Shown here piece by piece: positions 25,867-34,121 of a DNA stretch of 64,000 nt (position 1 is the first letter of the stretch; each line of letters begins with the position of its first letter). The DNA is from Cohnella baijiui. Lineage in GTDB: Bacteria > Bacillota > Bacilli > Paenibacillales > Paenibacillaceae. Location of the stretch: positions 124,001 to 188,000 of the forward strand of contig NZ_JAJFOW010000006.1 in the NCBI RefSeq assembly GCF_020731285.1, written 5' to 3'. The position numbers and the translations under genes were made by a program. Below the pieces are notes generated by a model. It did no database searches and was not told where the DNA came from. It saw only the letters and a program-made list of their open reading frames with translations.

Positions 25867-26901
25867 CTAGACTCGCATGAGCCGATCCGTTCGACGCAAC
25901 GCAGCCAAGTCTGCGGCGCCGATCCCGAACATCGCCGCCCGCAGCTCGAACTCGAGGCGTTCGAGCTGCGTTTCGACCTGCGCCTCGGATTCCGCCGCTG
26001 CGGCGAGCAGCGCCCGGCCGAAGCCGGCCATATCGGCGCCAAGCGCCAACGCTTTAGCGGCGTCTACGCCGCTTTGAACGCCGCCGCTGCCGATGACGAT
26101 CCCGCCTGGCGCCGCCTCCCGCACTTCGCGGATGCAGGTCGCGGTCGGGATGCCCCAGTCGCGGAACGCTTCGGCCGCAAGGCGCCTCGTCGCATCCCGC
26201 CCCCGCCTCCGCTCCACCTCGCTCCAGGACGTCCCGCCCGCTCCGGCCACGTCCACGAAGGCGACGCCCGCTTCGAACAGCCGGCGCGCCGTCCCTCCGT
26301 CGATGCCCCAGCCGACCTCCTTCACCCCTACCGGCGCCTCGAGACGTTCGCATAGCGATGCGATCCGGTCGAGCAGTCCGGCAAACCCGGTATCCCCTTC
26401 CGGCTGGAACACCTCCTGCAGCCCGTTCAAATGCAGCACCACCGCATCCGCTTCGGTCAACGCCAACAGCCGCCGGCATTCATCGGGCCCGTAACCCAAA
26501 TTCAATTGGACGGCGCCGAGGTTGACAAGCAGCGGAATATCGGGCGCTACCTTCCGAACCCGGAACGACTCGGCCGCCGCCTCTCGCTCGAGCGCCGCCC
26601 GGGCCGAGCCGAGTCCCATCGCCCATCCCCTGCGCTGCGCGGCTGCCGCAAGCCGGCGATTGATGACGCCCGCTTCCGGCGTCCCGCCGGTCATCGAGCT
26701 GACGAGCAGCGGCGCTCGGATCGGTTTGCCGAGGAAGGTCGTCCTGGTATCGACGGACTCGAAGTCGATCTCGGGCAGCGCCAGGTGGCGGAAGCGATAC
26801 CCGTCGAAGCCCGGGCCTTCCGCCAGTCCGCCCACCTCCTCCCGCAGGCAAATGTCGATATGCTCCAGCTTGCGACGCTGGATGTCCGAATGTTCGTCCA
26901 C
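25867..26901 (-). CDS. fni: Isopentenyl-diphosphate delta-isomerase, type 2 (FMN)
   Basis: FMN- and NADPH-dependent enzyme that interconverts isopentenyl and dimethylallyl diphosphate. The 344 residues form a TIM barrel with the family's RRKLEHIDICL start, LLVSSMTGGTPEAG near residue 67, NLGAVQLNLGYG near residue 125 and VVLHLNGLQEVFQPEGD near residue 152. VKEVGWGI and VDVAGAGGTSW follow, with the phosphate-binding GSGGVQSG near residue 275. Translation starts at the GTG at 26901, 4 bases after the stop of the desaturase gene, so the two are coupled. Its product feeds carotenoid, quinone and tRNA isoprenoid synthesis. Confidence 0.95.
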   Translation of the reverse strand: MDEHSDIQRRKLEHIDICLREEVGGLAEGPGFDGYRFRHLALPEIDFESVDTRTTFLGKPIRAPLLVSSMTGGTPEAGVINRRLAAAAQRRGWAMGLGSARAALEREAAAESFRVRKVAPDIPLLVNLGAVQLNLGYGPDECRRLLALTEADAVVLHLNGLQEVFQPEGDTGFAGLLDRIASLCERLEAPVGVKEVGWGIDGGTARRLFEAGVAFVDVAGAGGTSWSEVERRRGRDATRRLAAEAFRDWGIPTATCIREVREAAPGGIVIGSGGVQSGVDAAKALALGADMAGFGRALLAAAAESEAQVETQLERLEFELRAAMFGIGAADLAALRRTDRLMRV

Positions 26902-26905
26902 TCCG

Positions 26906-28381
26906 TTACCCCATTCCGTAGGATGCTATGATATGCTCGGCTACCATCTGCCCGGAGAGCGCGGCCATCGCCGATCCCCCTGGCTGCGTCGTCCCGCCGG
27001 CGAACCAGAGGCCGCGCAATCCGCCGCGATTCGACGGACGGAATAGCGCCTGACGCTTCGAATTGGCGGACATGCCGTAGATGCCGCCGCGGTAAGCCGC
27101 CGTATCCTGCCGCAGCTGTGCAGGCGAATACGCGGACAGCGCTTCCGGCTCGCGATGGATGCCGCGCAGGCCATAATCGCCGAGTCGTCGCAATAGGCGA
27201 TCGCGATAGCCGGTTTCTTCCTCCGTCCAATTCCAAGCGGAAGTTTCGTACGGTGCGTTGGCGAGAATCGACAGGTTGCTGCCGCCTTCGGGCGCGAGGC
27301 CCATCTCGGATCGCCCCGAAAAGCAGACGTAAAGCGAAGGGTCCGACGGGGGTCTTCGCCCCTGGAAGATGTCGTCGAATTCCCGCCCGTAGTCGGGCGG
27401 ATAAAACACCGTATGATGCCGCAGGACTTCGAATTTTTTGCGGACGCCGGCGAGCAGGACGAAGGCCGACAGCGACGGTTCGTAGGAATCGATCCTGGCG
27501 TTGGACAGTCGCGGCCGATCCGTTTCCGCGAGCAGACCCCGGTTGACGCTCAGCAGGTCTCCGTTCGCCACGATCACGTCGGCCAGCCAGTCTCCCGCCT
27601 CCGTCTCGACGCCCCGCACCGTCCCGCGTTGCGAAAGGATGCGGGTCACCTGAACGGACGTTCGAATCTCCGCGCCCAGCTTTTCGGCGAGCCGGCGCAA
27701 CCCGGATGCGATTTCGTACGTGCCGCCTTTGATCCCGTAAACGCCGATCGCGGCTTCCAAGTGCGCGAGCGACGCAGCGACGGCAGGCCCTTTTGCCGGC
27801 GATGAGCCAAGGTAGGTGGCGTAACGGCCGAATAGGGCGAGCGTGTTCGGATGGCGGAAATAGCGTCGAAGCAGCTGATCCAGCGTCGTGAGCGGGCGAA
27901 AGCGGAGCAGGCCGGCCATCAGTCGAAGATCGGCCCGATCCCGCCAGGTCGGCCGAAGGCGATCGAACAAGCGCCCCACGGCCCGGTAAATGTCGCCTGC
28001 TTCGGTCATGAACGCCCGGTACTGCCGCGCATCCTCCCAGCTGTAGGCGGCAATCTGTTCCTCCATCTCCTGCGGATCATCGCTGAGATCGATGATCGTC
28101 CCGTCCGCGAAAATGTGCCGGTTTTCTTTACGCAGCGGGTACATTTTCAAATAATCTTCCATCCGGCTGCCGGCCGACGCGAAGACGCGCTCGAACGCCG
28201 GCCGCATCGAAATGGCGGTCGGACCGCGATCGAACCGGTATCCCCCTAGCTCGATTCGTTGGAGCTTGCCGCCCACCTCCGGCTGCTGTTCCAGAACGGT
28301 CACCTGGAATCCGGCGGCGGCAAGCCGGACGGCCGCGGACAGACCGCCGAGTCCCGCGCCGATCACGACGACCTTCCTCAC
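26906..28381 (-). CDS. Phytoene desaturase-family FAD oxidoreductase (CrtI/CrtN-like)
   Basis: About 491 residues. An N-terminal FAD dinucleotide fold (VVVIGAGLGGLSAAVRLA, then VLEQQPEVGGKL) is followed by the substrate region and a C-terminal FAD-binding motif (GLWFAGGTTQPGGS ... ALSGQMVAEHI). This layout is that of carotenoid desaturases and the related diapocarotenoid oxygenases; which reaction it catalyses cannot be told from sequence. GTG at 28381 is chosen: GGGGGA lies 5 bases upstream and the FAD motif begins at once. An in-frame ATG at 28513 would add 44 low-complexity residues. The partner phytoene/squalene synthase gene is not in the window. Confidence 0.87.
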   Translation of the reverse strand: MRKVVVIGAGLGGLSAAVRLAAAGFQVTVLEQQPEVGGKLQRIELGGYRFDRGPTAISMRPAFERVFASAGSRMEDYLKMYPLRKENRHIFADGTIIDLSDDPQEMEEQIAAYSWEDARQYRAFMTEAGDIYRAVGRLFDRLRPTWRDRADLRLMAGLLRFRPLTTLDQLLRRYFRHPNTLALFGRYATYLGSSPAKGPAVAASLAHLEAAIGVYGIKGGTYEIASGLRRLAEKLGAEIRTSVQVTRILSQRGTVRGVETEAGDWLADVIVANGDLLSVNRGLLAETDRPRLSNARIDSYEPSLSAFVLLAGVRKKFEVLRHHTVFYPPDYGREFDDIFQGRRPPSDPSLYVCFSGRSEMGLAPEGGSNLSILANAPYETSAWNWTEEETGYRDRLLRRLGDYGLRGIHREPEALSAYSPAQLRQDTAAYRGGIYGMSANSKRQALFRPSNRGGLRGLWFAGGTTQPGGSAMAALSGQMVAEHIIASYGMG

Positions 28382-28476
28382 GCCGTCCCCCTTCCGTCCG
28401 TCCCGCAGCCCGCGGCGCGAACCTCCGAACGCCGCCCGCCGGCTGCGACAGGCGGAGCGGCTAGCTCTGCGTTCAC
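28378..28476 (-). CDS. Possible 32-residue upstream ORF coupled to the desaturase
   Basis: A GTG preceded by GGGAGG opens a 32-codon frame that ends in TGA overlapping the desaturase start as GTGA. The predicted peptide is Ala/Gly/Arg-rich with no recognisable motif. In GC-rich DNA such frames arise by chance, so it may serve only as a leader for translational coupling, or be nothing. A second short frame of 10 codons with AGGAGG lies just upstream (start near 28530). Confidence 0.25.
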   Translation of the reverse strand: MNAELAAPPVAAGGRRSEVRAAGCGTDGRGTA

Positions 28477-28617
28477 CCGGTACCTCCCTTGTCTCGTTTT
28501 CATCATTCCCCATCTCGCTTGCATGGCCACATCATTAGCCTCCTATTTCGACCGGCGAGTGTGAACGCCGCCATCGCATTCTACTTGCAGGTGTGTCTTT
28601 AGCGGCGATATCGGGCT

Positions 28618-29565
28618 TTAGGATTGGCGCGATCCGTTCTCCTCCTCTTTCGGGTAGCGCCGCACCGGTCTGGCAGGCTCGTCGCGCACGTGAACCTCGA
28701 ACCATTCGGCCCACACGTCGGGCCGTCCGATCAGCGCGTACTCGGAATACGGTTCGGGCAGCGATTCGGCGCCCCGGCCGCCGACGACGAACGTCAAGGA
28801 TGGGAAGCGTTCCCGCAGGGCATCCAAGTGCGCCATTACTGCCCGGCAGCGGCCGACGTCGGCGAAAGACACGGCAACAACGGAAACGCCCGCTTCGCGG
28901 ATCATCTCCGCAATGCCGTCGTTCGGCGTGTCCGCCCCCAGGTACAACACGTCGACGCCCCGATGGCGCAAATAAAGCGAAAACAGCAGCAGCCCCATCT
29001 GATGGCGCTCTCCGGAAGGACAGTAAGCCAGCGTCCGCGGCATTCGGTCGTCGATCGGGAACAGTCCGAATAAGCCCATGCAGCGCTGCATGACGAATTC
29101 CGTTATGTAATGTTCCTGCGCGACCGTGAGCCGGCCGGATGCCCACTCCTCTCCCGCGCGGTGAAAGAGCGGCGAAAGGACGTGGCCGATCATCGCTTCG
29201 TAACCGTACATCGAAAATCCGAGCTCGAGGATCGCTCTGGCCCGATCGGGTCGGTAGGCCTGAAGCGACGCCAAGAGGCGCTCGCCCGTTTCGGCGTAAA
29301 CATCCGTTCTGGGCTGCGATGCGGTGTCGTGCATGCGTCGTTCTTCTTGCAGACGTCTCAGCTGGGAGGCCGCCTGCGAGATCGACATGCCCCGTTCCTC
29401 CAGACGCGCTTTGAGCCAGTGCAGGTCAGCCACGTCGTCATCGTCGTAGACCCGGTACCCGGCATCGGTCCGACTCGGACGCACCACCTCGTACCTGCGC
29501 TCCCAAGCCCGGATCGTCACCGAAGGGATGCCGGTCATTGCCGATACTTGCCGAATCGTGTACAA
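28618..29565 (-). CDS. CarH/LitR-like B12-binding MerR regulator
   Basis: 315-residue light-sensing repressor candidate. The N-terminal MerR winged helix reads YTIRQVSAMTGIPSVTIRAWERRY. The helical cap domain contains W-(8)-EH (EEWASGRLTVAQEHYITEF), matching the Trp and Glu-His that cap adenosylcobalamin in CarH. The Rossmann B12 domain carries GERHQMG, the E-x-H-x-x-G form of the cobalamin motif with the lower-ligand His. Known relatives release DNA when light breaks the Co-C bond. It begins with TTG at 29565, blocked upstream by an in-frame stop; AAGGAGG is about 14 bases away. It lies upstream of the desaturase and fni on the same strand. Confidence 0.88.
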   Translation of the reverse strand: MYTIRQVSAMTGIPSVTIRAWERRYEVVRPSRTDAGYRVYDDDDVADLHWLKARLEERGMSISQAASQLRRLQEERRMHDTASQPRTDVYAETGERLLASLQAYRPDRARAILELGFSMYGYEAMIGHVLSPLFHRAGEEWASGRLTVAQEHYITEFVMQRCMGLFGLFPIDDRMPRTLAYCPSGERHQMGLLLFSLYLRHRGVDVLYLGADTPNDGIAEMIREAGVSVVAVSFADVGRCRAVMAHLDALRERFPSLTFVVGGRGAESLPEPYSEYALIGRPDVWAEWFEVHVRDEPARPVRRYPKEEENGSRQS

Positions 29566-29587
29566 TCCTTAATCCCGCCCCTCCTTA

Positions 29588-29609
29588 TCCTTAGACAAAC
29601 CTTACACAA
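29588..29609 (-). promoter_or_regulatory. Candidate CarH operator: two contiguous 11-bp direct repeats
   Basis: On the minus strand TTGTGTAAGGT (29609-29599) is followed directly by TTGTCTAAGGA (29598-29588), 9 of 11 bases alike, 22-44 bases before the carH start. CarH-type tetramers are known to bind direct repeats spaced by 11 bp, so autoregulation is a reasonable inference. Confidence 0.5.
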
Positions 29610-29719
29610 TTTTCTACCCCCGGCGTCCGGCTTTGAAACCGAAACCTGAAAATGACGCTAAAAATAGGCGAACCCGGAACGATCCGGACCGCGCAAACGG
29701 GAAGTCAACATGCGGTGTT

Positions 29720-31642
29720 TCAACCGGATGCGGAATGCTGTCGTCCGACCGTTCCCGTGTCCAGGGTGCGCAAAGGAATTTGAAACGTGAAGCATGAGCC
29801 GACGGCACAGTTTTCCTCGGCCCAAATCTTGCCGCCCATTTGGGCCAGCAGCTTGCGGCAAATCGCCAGCCCGAGGCCCGTCCCTTCAAATCGGCGCTCG
29901 GTCGTGGCGTCGAGCTGCGAGAAAGGCAAAAAAAGCAGGTGAAGCTGTTCGGGCTTGATGCCGACGCCCGTGTCGGACACGCGTACCTGAAGCAGCGCGA
30001 CATTGCTCCCCCGATCGTCTGTGAGCCAGTCGGCGACTTCGGCTTCCAGTCGAATCTCGCCATGGGGCGTGAACTTGACGGCGTTGCTGAGCAGATTGTT
30101 CAAAATCTGCTTGAGCCGGCCGACGTCGCCGACTAGCAGATGCGGCACCGATCTCGAAAGGCGCCTCTCCAACCGGATGCCCTTTTGGCCGGCGCGCAGC
30201 GCGAACAGCTCGACGCATTCTTCAATGCAGGCGGTTAGGTTAAACGGAGCTTCGTGCAGCGTGACGCTGCCCGATTCGATCTTGGAATAGTCGAGGATGT
30301 CGTTGATGACATGCAGCAGGTCTTGGCCGCTGCGCCGCTGGAGGTGGAGCAGCTCCCGCTGGGTCGTCGTCGCATCGGGATCGTCCAGCAGCAGATGGTT
30401 GATGCCGATTATGCCGTTCAGCGGCGTGCGGATTTCGTGGCTCATCGTCGCGAGGAATTCCGATTTGATGCGGTCCGTATTTTCGGCAAGCTCCTTTGCC
30501 CGAATGAGCGCCTCCTCCGTCCGCGCTTGCTCGGTGACGTCTCTCGAAATCGAGTAGACCTGCGTGCGATCCGGCAAAAACACGGGAAACATCGTGGCGC
30601 TCAGCAGCATTTCCCGGCCCAGCCGGTTGCGCACGCGGAAATCGACCTTGCCGGCACCGCGCCGGGCGATGACGTTCCGATAACATGCGCGAACGGCTTC
30701 ATAGTCCGCCGGGCCCGCCAGAATGTCTTTCCCCCAGTCCATCGCAGAAAACTCCTCCGCCGAATAGCCGATCGCTTCTTGAAACACGGGATTCACGTGG
30801 ATGGCTTTGTCGGCTTTCGGGTCATAGCAGAGCACCATATCCGGGCTGTGCTCGAAGAGGGACATATAACGCAGCTCTAAATCCTGCGCTTGGCGGACGG
30901 CCTTGTGCTTGTCCTTGAACAAGACGGCGAGCACGACCGCGAACAGCAGCAGGACGGCGCAGCCGATCCAAAAGGCCAGTCCGTCGTCAGTGAGCGACGA
31001 TTCGGGCATCGGACGGAGGCGGTCATCGGGGATGACTACGGTTCCCGCCATCGCGACGAAGTGCATGCCGGCTACGGACAGGCCGAGCAGCGCGGCGCTC
31101 ACCAGCTTCATTCGATGAATCGACTCCCCGCGGATATAGGTGCGGAGGCTGAAGGCGAGATGGAGCGCGACGTACGATATGCCCAGCGCGATCGCGGCGG
31201 ATGCGATCACGAAAGGCAGCTTGTATTCGATATGGCCGGACAGATGCATCGAAGCCATTCCCGTAAAATGCATCAATAGGATGGCGAGTCCGGCAAACAA
31301 GCCCCCGATCGCGAACGTCATCTTCCCGGCGTGCGGTTTGAGAATCAAGAACAAGCCGATCGCGGTAGCGATGATCGGCAGCGCGATGGAGACGAGGAGC
31401 AAAGGGATGTCGTATTCGATCGGGAGCGGAATCGGATGGGCGAAAATGCCGATGAAGTGCATCGACCAGACGCCGAGGCCGAAGATCGCGGAGGCGAAGA
31501 GGTAAAGCGCGCCGCGGCGCGCTTTCGACGGGGCGCCCAGCATGCGGCTGGCAAGATCGAAGGTCGTGTAGGAGGCCGCGATGGAAACGAAGACCGAAAG
31601 CAGGACCAAAACCGTATCGTATTGTCCCGCTTCGTGATCCAT
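29720..31642 (-). CDS. Sensor histidine kinase with MHYT, PAS, HisKA and HATPase domains
   Basis: 640-residue inner-membrane kinase. About seven transmembrane helices in residues 8-250 form an MHYT sensor, with the repeated Met-His motifs MHFIG, MHFTGM, SMHLSG and MHFVAM thought to bind metal or a diatomic gas. A PAS domain (about 270-385) is followed by HisKA with the phospho-acceptor in MSHEIRTPLNG. The HATPase domain then shows NLLSNAVKFT, VSDTGVGI and FEGTGLGLAI. No receiver domain is attached and no response regulator gene is adjacent, so it is an orphan kinase. The ATG at 31642 has AAGGAGG 10 bases upstream. Confidence 0.93.
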   Translation of the reverse strand: MDHEAGQYDTVLVLLSVFVSIAASYTTFDLASRMLGAPSKARRGALYLFASAIFGLGVWSMHFIGIFAHPIPLPIEYDIPLLLVSIALPIIATAIGLFLILKPHAGKMTFAIGGLFAGLAILLMHFTGMASMHLSGHIEYKLPFVIASAAIALGISYVALHLAFSLRTYIRGESIHRMKLVSAALLGLSVAGMHFVAMAGTVVIPDDRLRPMPESSLTDDGLAFWIGCAVLLLFAVVLAVLFKDKHKAVRQAQDLELRYMSLFEHSPDMVLCYDPKADKAIHVNPVFQEAIGYSAEEFSAMDWGKDILAGPADYEAVRACYRNVIARRGAGKVDFRVRNRLGREMLLSATMFPVFLPDRTQVYSISRDVTEQARTEEALIRAKELAENTDRIKSEFLATMSHEIRTPLNGIIGINHLLLDDPDATTTQRELLHLQRRSGQDLLHVINDILDYSKIESGSVTLHEAPFNLTACIEECVELFALRAGQKGIRLERRLSRSVPHLLVGDVGRLKQILNNLLSNAVKFTPHGEIRLEAEVADWLTDDRGSNVALLQVRVSDTGVGIKPEQLHLLFLPFSQLDATTERRFEGTGLGLAICRKLLAQMGGKIWAEENCAVGSCFTFQIPLRTLDTGTVGRQHSASG

Positions 31643-31747
31643 TGTGCAGCGCCTCCTTGTCCCGCGACCATGACATGGCATGATGCCTAAATTTTAGAGC
31701 CATTTCGCCGGGAAATCAACGTTCCGCCGCCGCTTCCGCGATTTTCT

Positions 31748-33223
31748 CTAGGTTCTCACCATCGTTCGACAAGATCCTTCATCTCCGTTGCGCCGGACAT
31801 GCCGCTCCCTCCCGCTTTGTCCGCCCGGCGCCGGGATTCGCCACTTCGATCGGATATCCGCCCGCTCGTCCCAGGTTCGTCCTTCGCGGACGTCGAGAAA
31901 GACAGCATCCACGTCCGGTCCGTACTCGGCATACCCGCTCGTTTTCCGGATTGCCGCATAGACGCGCTCGGCTCCTTCCGCCAGTCGCGGCCGATCGCCT
32001 TCATAGAACGCGTCGCGCATCGCGTCGACGTCCAGCGGCCTGCCGGTCGCGAGCGCCCGGGCATGCTCCGCCGCCAGCTTCGCAAGCGCGAGCGTCGCAC
32101 GGGCCAACCGCGGCGAGACGAGCCAACTGGGCGGCGTGCGATACTCGAAGCCGCCGTGCGGCTTGGCGCGGCAGTCGCCGAGCGCACCGTAGCGCGGGCG
32201 CCGCGCGCCGGCGTCCGGCGGTTCGAGCAGCCGCAGCGGCAGCGCGACCGCGTTGTCCAGCGCGCGCAGCCGCTCGCCGGTCAGGGCGACGCCGCTCAGG
32301 TGCAGGTGGCCGCCGAGCGGCAGCCCCGGCACGGGGGACGCGCCCGCCAGCCAGGCGAGCGGGGCCTCCCCCGTCGCCTTGGACGCGGCGGCGAGGAGGC
32401 GCCGCAGCTGCGCCGCGACGGCGTGAGGATCCGGCGACGGATCGGGCCGGAGCTCGGCGAGCGCCCATCGCGGGACGCCGCGAACGACGACCGCGTCGCA
32501 CCCCGCGCGGCCGCCCGGCTGCAAATAACGTGCCGCGGGCACGACCTTGCCCTCCGGTGAGAGCAGGACGAACTCGGGATCGGCGCCGAGCGTAGCCAGC
32601 GGCACGCTGCCTGGCGCGGTCTCCGCCGCCCAGCTCCTGGCGAAGTCCGCCGCCGCCCGGGCAAAGACCGCCTCGGCCTCCGGCGTCTCCGGCCGCAGCT
32701 CGGGCGAAAGGTCCGAGATGACGCCCGTACGCCCGGACGCGCCGACTTCCCACACGACGCTCCCGCAGTCCAGACCCAACGCGTACAGCGCGCGGGCGGA
32801 CGCCCTCGCGAGTCGGCGCCTCAGCTCTTCGTCGCGCGCGCGGGTGCCGGGGTCGGGCCGAACGTCCGCGGCGGTCAGACCGAACACGGACACCGTAAAG
32901 CGGCGCTGGCCGAAGCGCTGGCCCGCCATTCTCCCGGAGCGACCGGGCCGGATGCGCGCCGCCTCCGAGACCAAGAACCCTTCGCGCCGCAGCCGGCGCG
33001 CAATCTCAGCCCACGGTAGCGATGCGACCTCGGCTGCGACCGCGTTCCAATGCCAGGCGCCGTCGTTCAAGCTCCCCCCATGACGCGCCCCGACTGCCAA
33101 CACCGCGTCGAGAGGACCGGCCGGCCCGCCTTCGGGAAGCTTGGCCAAGCCCGCTTCGACCGCCCAGCGGGGCGTGTCCTGGCCGCCGGACGCGATCCAT
33201 ACCTTGCCGCCGTCGCCATTCAT
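31748..33223 (-). CDS. Putative amidoligase (COOH-NH2 ligase type 2, glutamine synthetase-like fold)
   Basis: 491 residues. The N-terminal ~210 residues are of no family I recognise. The C-terminal half matches the phage phiEco32-type amidoligase pattern: GADPEFVLL near residue 213, WALAELRPDP near residue 250 (metal-binding Glu), GGHLHLSG near residue 303 (conserved His pair) and GGFEYRTPPSWL near residue 355 (Glu/Arg). Such enzymes are predicted to join carboxyl and amino groups using ATP, in peptide or protein tagging; no substrate is known. It lies downstream of cotE, which suggests a spore-related role. GAGGGGGG precedes the ATG. Confidence 0.75.
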   Translation of the reverse strand: MNGDGGKVWIASGGQDTPRWAVEAGLAKLPEGGPAGPLDAVLAVGARHGGSLNDGAWHWNAVAAEVASLPWAEIARRLRREGFLVSEAARIRPGRSGRMAGQRFGQRRFTVSVFGLTAADVRPDPGTRARDEELRRRLARASARALYALGLDCGSVVWEVGASGRTGVISDLSPELRPETPEAEAVFARAAADFARSWAAETAPGSVPLATLGADPEFVLLSPEGKVVPAARYLQPGGRAGCDAVVVRGVPRWALAELRPDPSPDPHAVAAQLRRLLAAASKATGEAPLAWLAGASPVPGLPLGGHLHLSGVALTGERLRALDNAVALPLRLLEPPDAGARRPRYGALGDCRAKPHGGFEYRTPPSWLVSPRLARATLALAKLAAEHARALATGRPLDVDAMRDAFYEGDRPRLAEGAERVYAAIRKTSGYAEYGPDVDAVFLDVREGRTWDERADIRSKWRIPAPGGQSGRERHVRRNGDEGSCRTMVRT

Positions 33224-33245
33224 CGCGATCCCCCCTCAAGAAAGC

Positions 33246-33297
33246 GGGAAGGGCCGTCCCGTCGGCGATGATACGCCGAAACCGGATGACCCTTCCC
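33246..33297 (-). other. Large imperfect hairpin in the leader of the amidoligase gene
   Basis: GGGAAGGG pairs with CCCTTCCC at the ends of a 52-base segment that has further internal pairing (CGGCG/CGCCG). It lies 23 bases upstream of the start codon and lacks a T-run, so it is not an ordinary terminator. The rest of the 244-base cotE-amidoligase gap shows nothing else. Confidence 0.5.
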
Positions 33298-33467
33298 TGT
33301 GTGCCACCCTTTGCCGGTGGCCGCGAGCCGTCGGAAACTCGCGCAGCGCGCGCCAAGCTCCGTCCTGCTCGCATGAAATAGGCTGCTTTTTTCGCAAAGA
33401 TCAGGCATCCGCCCTCGACTTTTCGATCGCATCCGCATACGCATAAGTATCGGCCTTGGGGGGCCGC

Positions 33468-34025
33468 TTACAGATCGTCTTCGAGCAAATCCGAGTCGAG
33501 ATCTTCGTAGTCGCCGTCATCCAGTCCGAAATCGGCATCCTTGACTTCGTCGAATCCGCTCGGGTCGACCACGACGGTGACTTTGGTCTCCGCGACCATC
33601 TCAACGGCGAATTCGCGCTCCACGCGAATGAGCACCGCAGATCCGTTCGAGCTGATCGTTGCCTCCACGCAATTCGGTTCCTGCGTTGCATCCGCGGAAA
33701 CCTCTTCGGTGGCGGAGCGATGGCGCGGGTCTACATACGACAAAGGCACGAGCTCCGTGTAGGAGATCGTCTCCTTCGCCACGTCCGTCTGCGAGTTTTT
33801 GCTGTACGAATACCAGATGTTAATATCGTAAGACCCGACTACCTCGATGCCGTCCCCCGAACGGACCGCCTCGTATTGATGGTTGATGATCCACGCCCCC
33901 AGGATGCTTGAGGGGTGGTGCGGCGGCGTAACGGTATGGGTAATCGTCGAGAACTTCCGGCCTTTGCCGCAAACTGCTTTCGTGATGATTTCCCTGCGTT
34001 GCAGCCGTTTATCCGCAATCGCCAT
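33468..34025 (-). CDS. cotE: Outer spore coat morphogenetic protein CotE
   Basis: 185-residue protein that directs assembly of the outer spore coat in the mother cell. The sequence keeps the CotE core: REIITKAVCGKGRKFS near the start, THTVTPPHHPSSILGAWIINH near residue 30 and YDINIWYSYSKNSQT near residue 70. A strongly acidic Asp/Glu tail of about 25 residues ends it. The ATG at 34025 has GGAGGAGG upstream. In Bacillus cotE lies beside mutS; here about 8 kb of carotenoid, kinase and amidoligase genes separate them. A weak sigma-E-like -10 (CATAGACT) lies upstream but I am not sure of it. Confidence 0.95.
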   Translation of the reverse strand: MAIADKRLQRREIITKAVCGKGRKFSTITHTVTPPHHPSSILGAWIINHQYEAVRSGDGIEVVGSYDINIWYSYSKNSQTDVAKETISYTELVPLSYVDPRHRSATEEVSADATQEPNCVEATISSNGSAVLIRVEREFAVEMVAETKVTVVVDPSGFDEVKDADFGLDDGDYEDLDSDLLEDDL

Positions 34026-34121
34026 GCAATGACCTCCTCCATACAATCAATTCATTAAAAGTCTATGCAGGACATTCGTCTAGAGTGACAAAAATGTATC
34101 CGTGCACGGAGAGCTTCCATC

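Noticed and set aside
26906..28513. Longer desaturase starting at the ATG at 28513
   Set aside because: The 44 extra residues are low-complexity and the ATG lacks a ribosome site, while the GTG at 28381 has GGGGGA and directly precedes the FAD motif.
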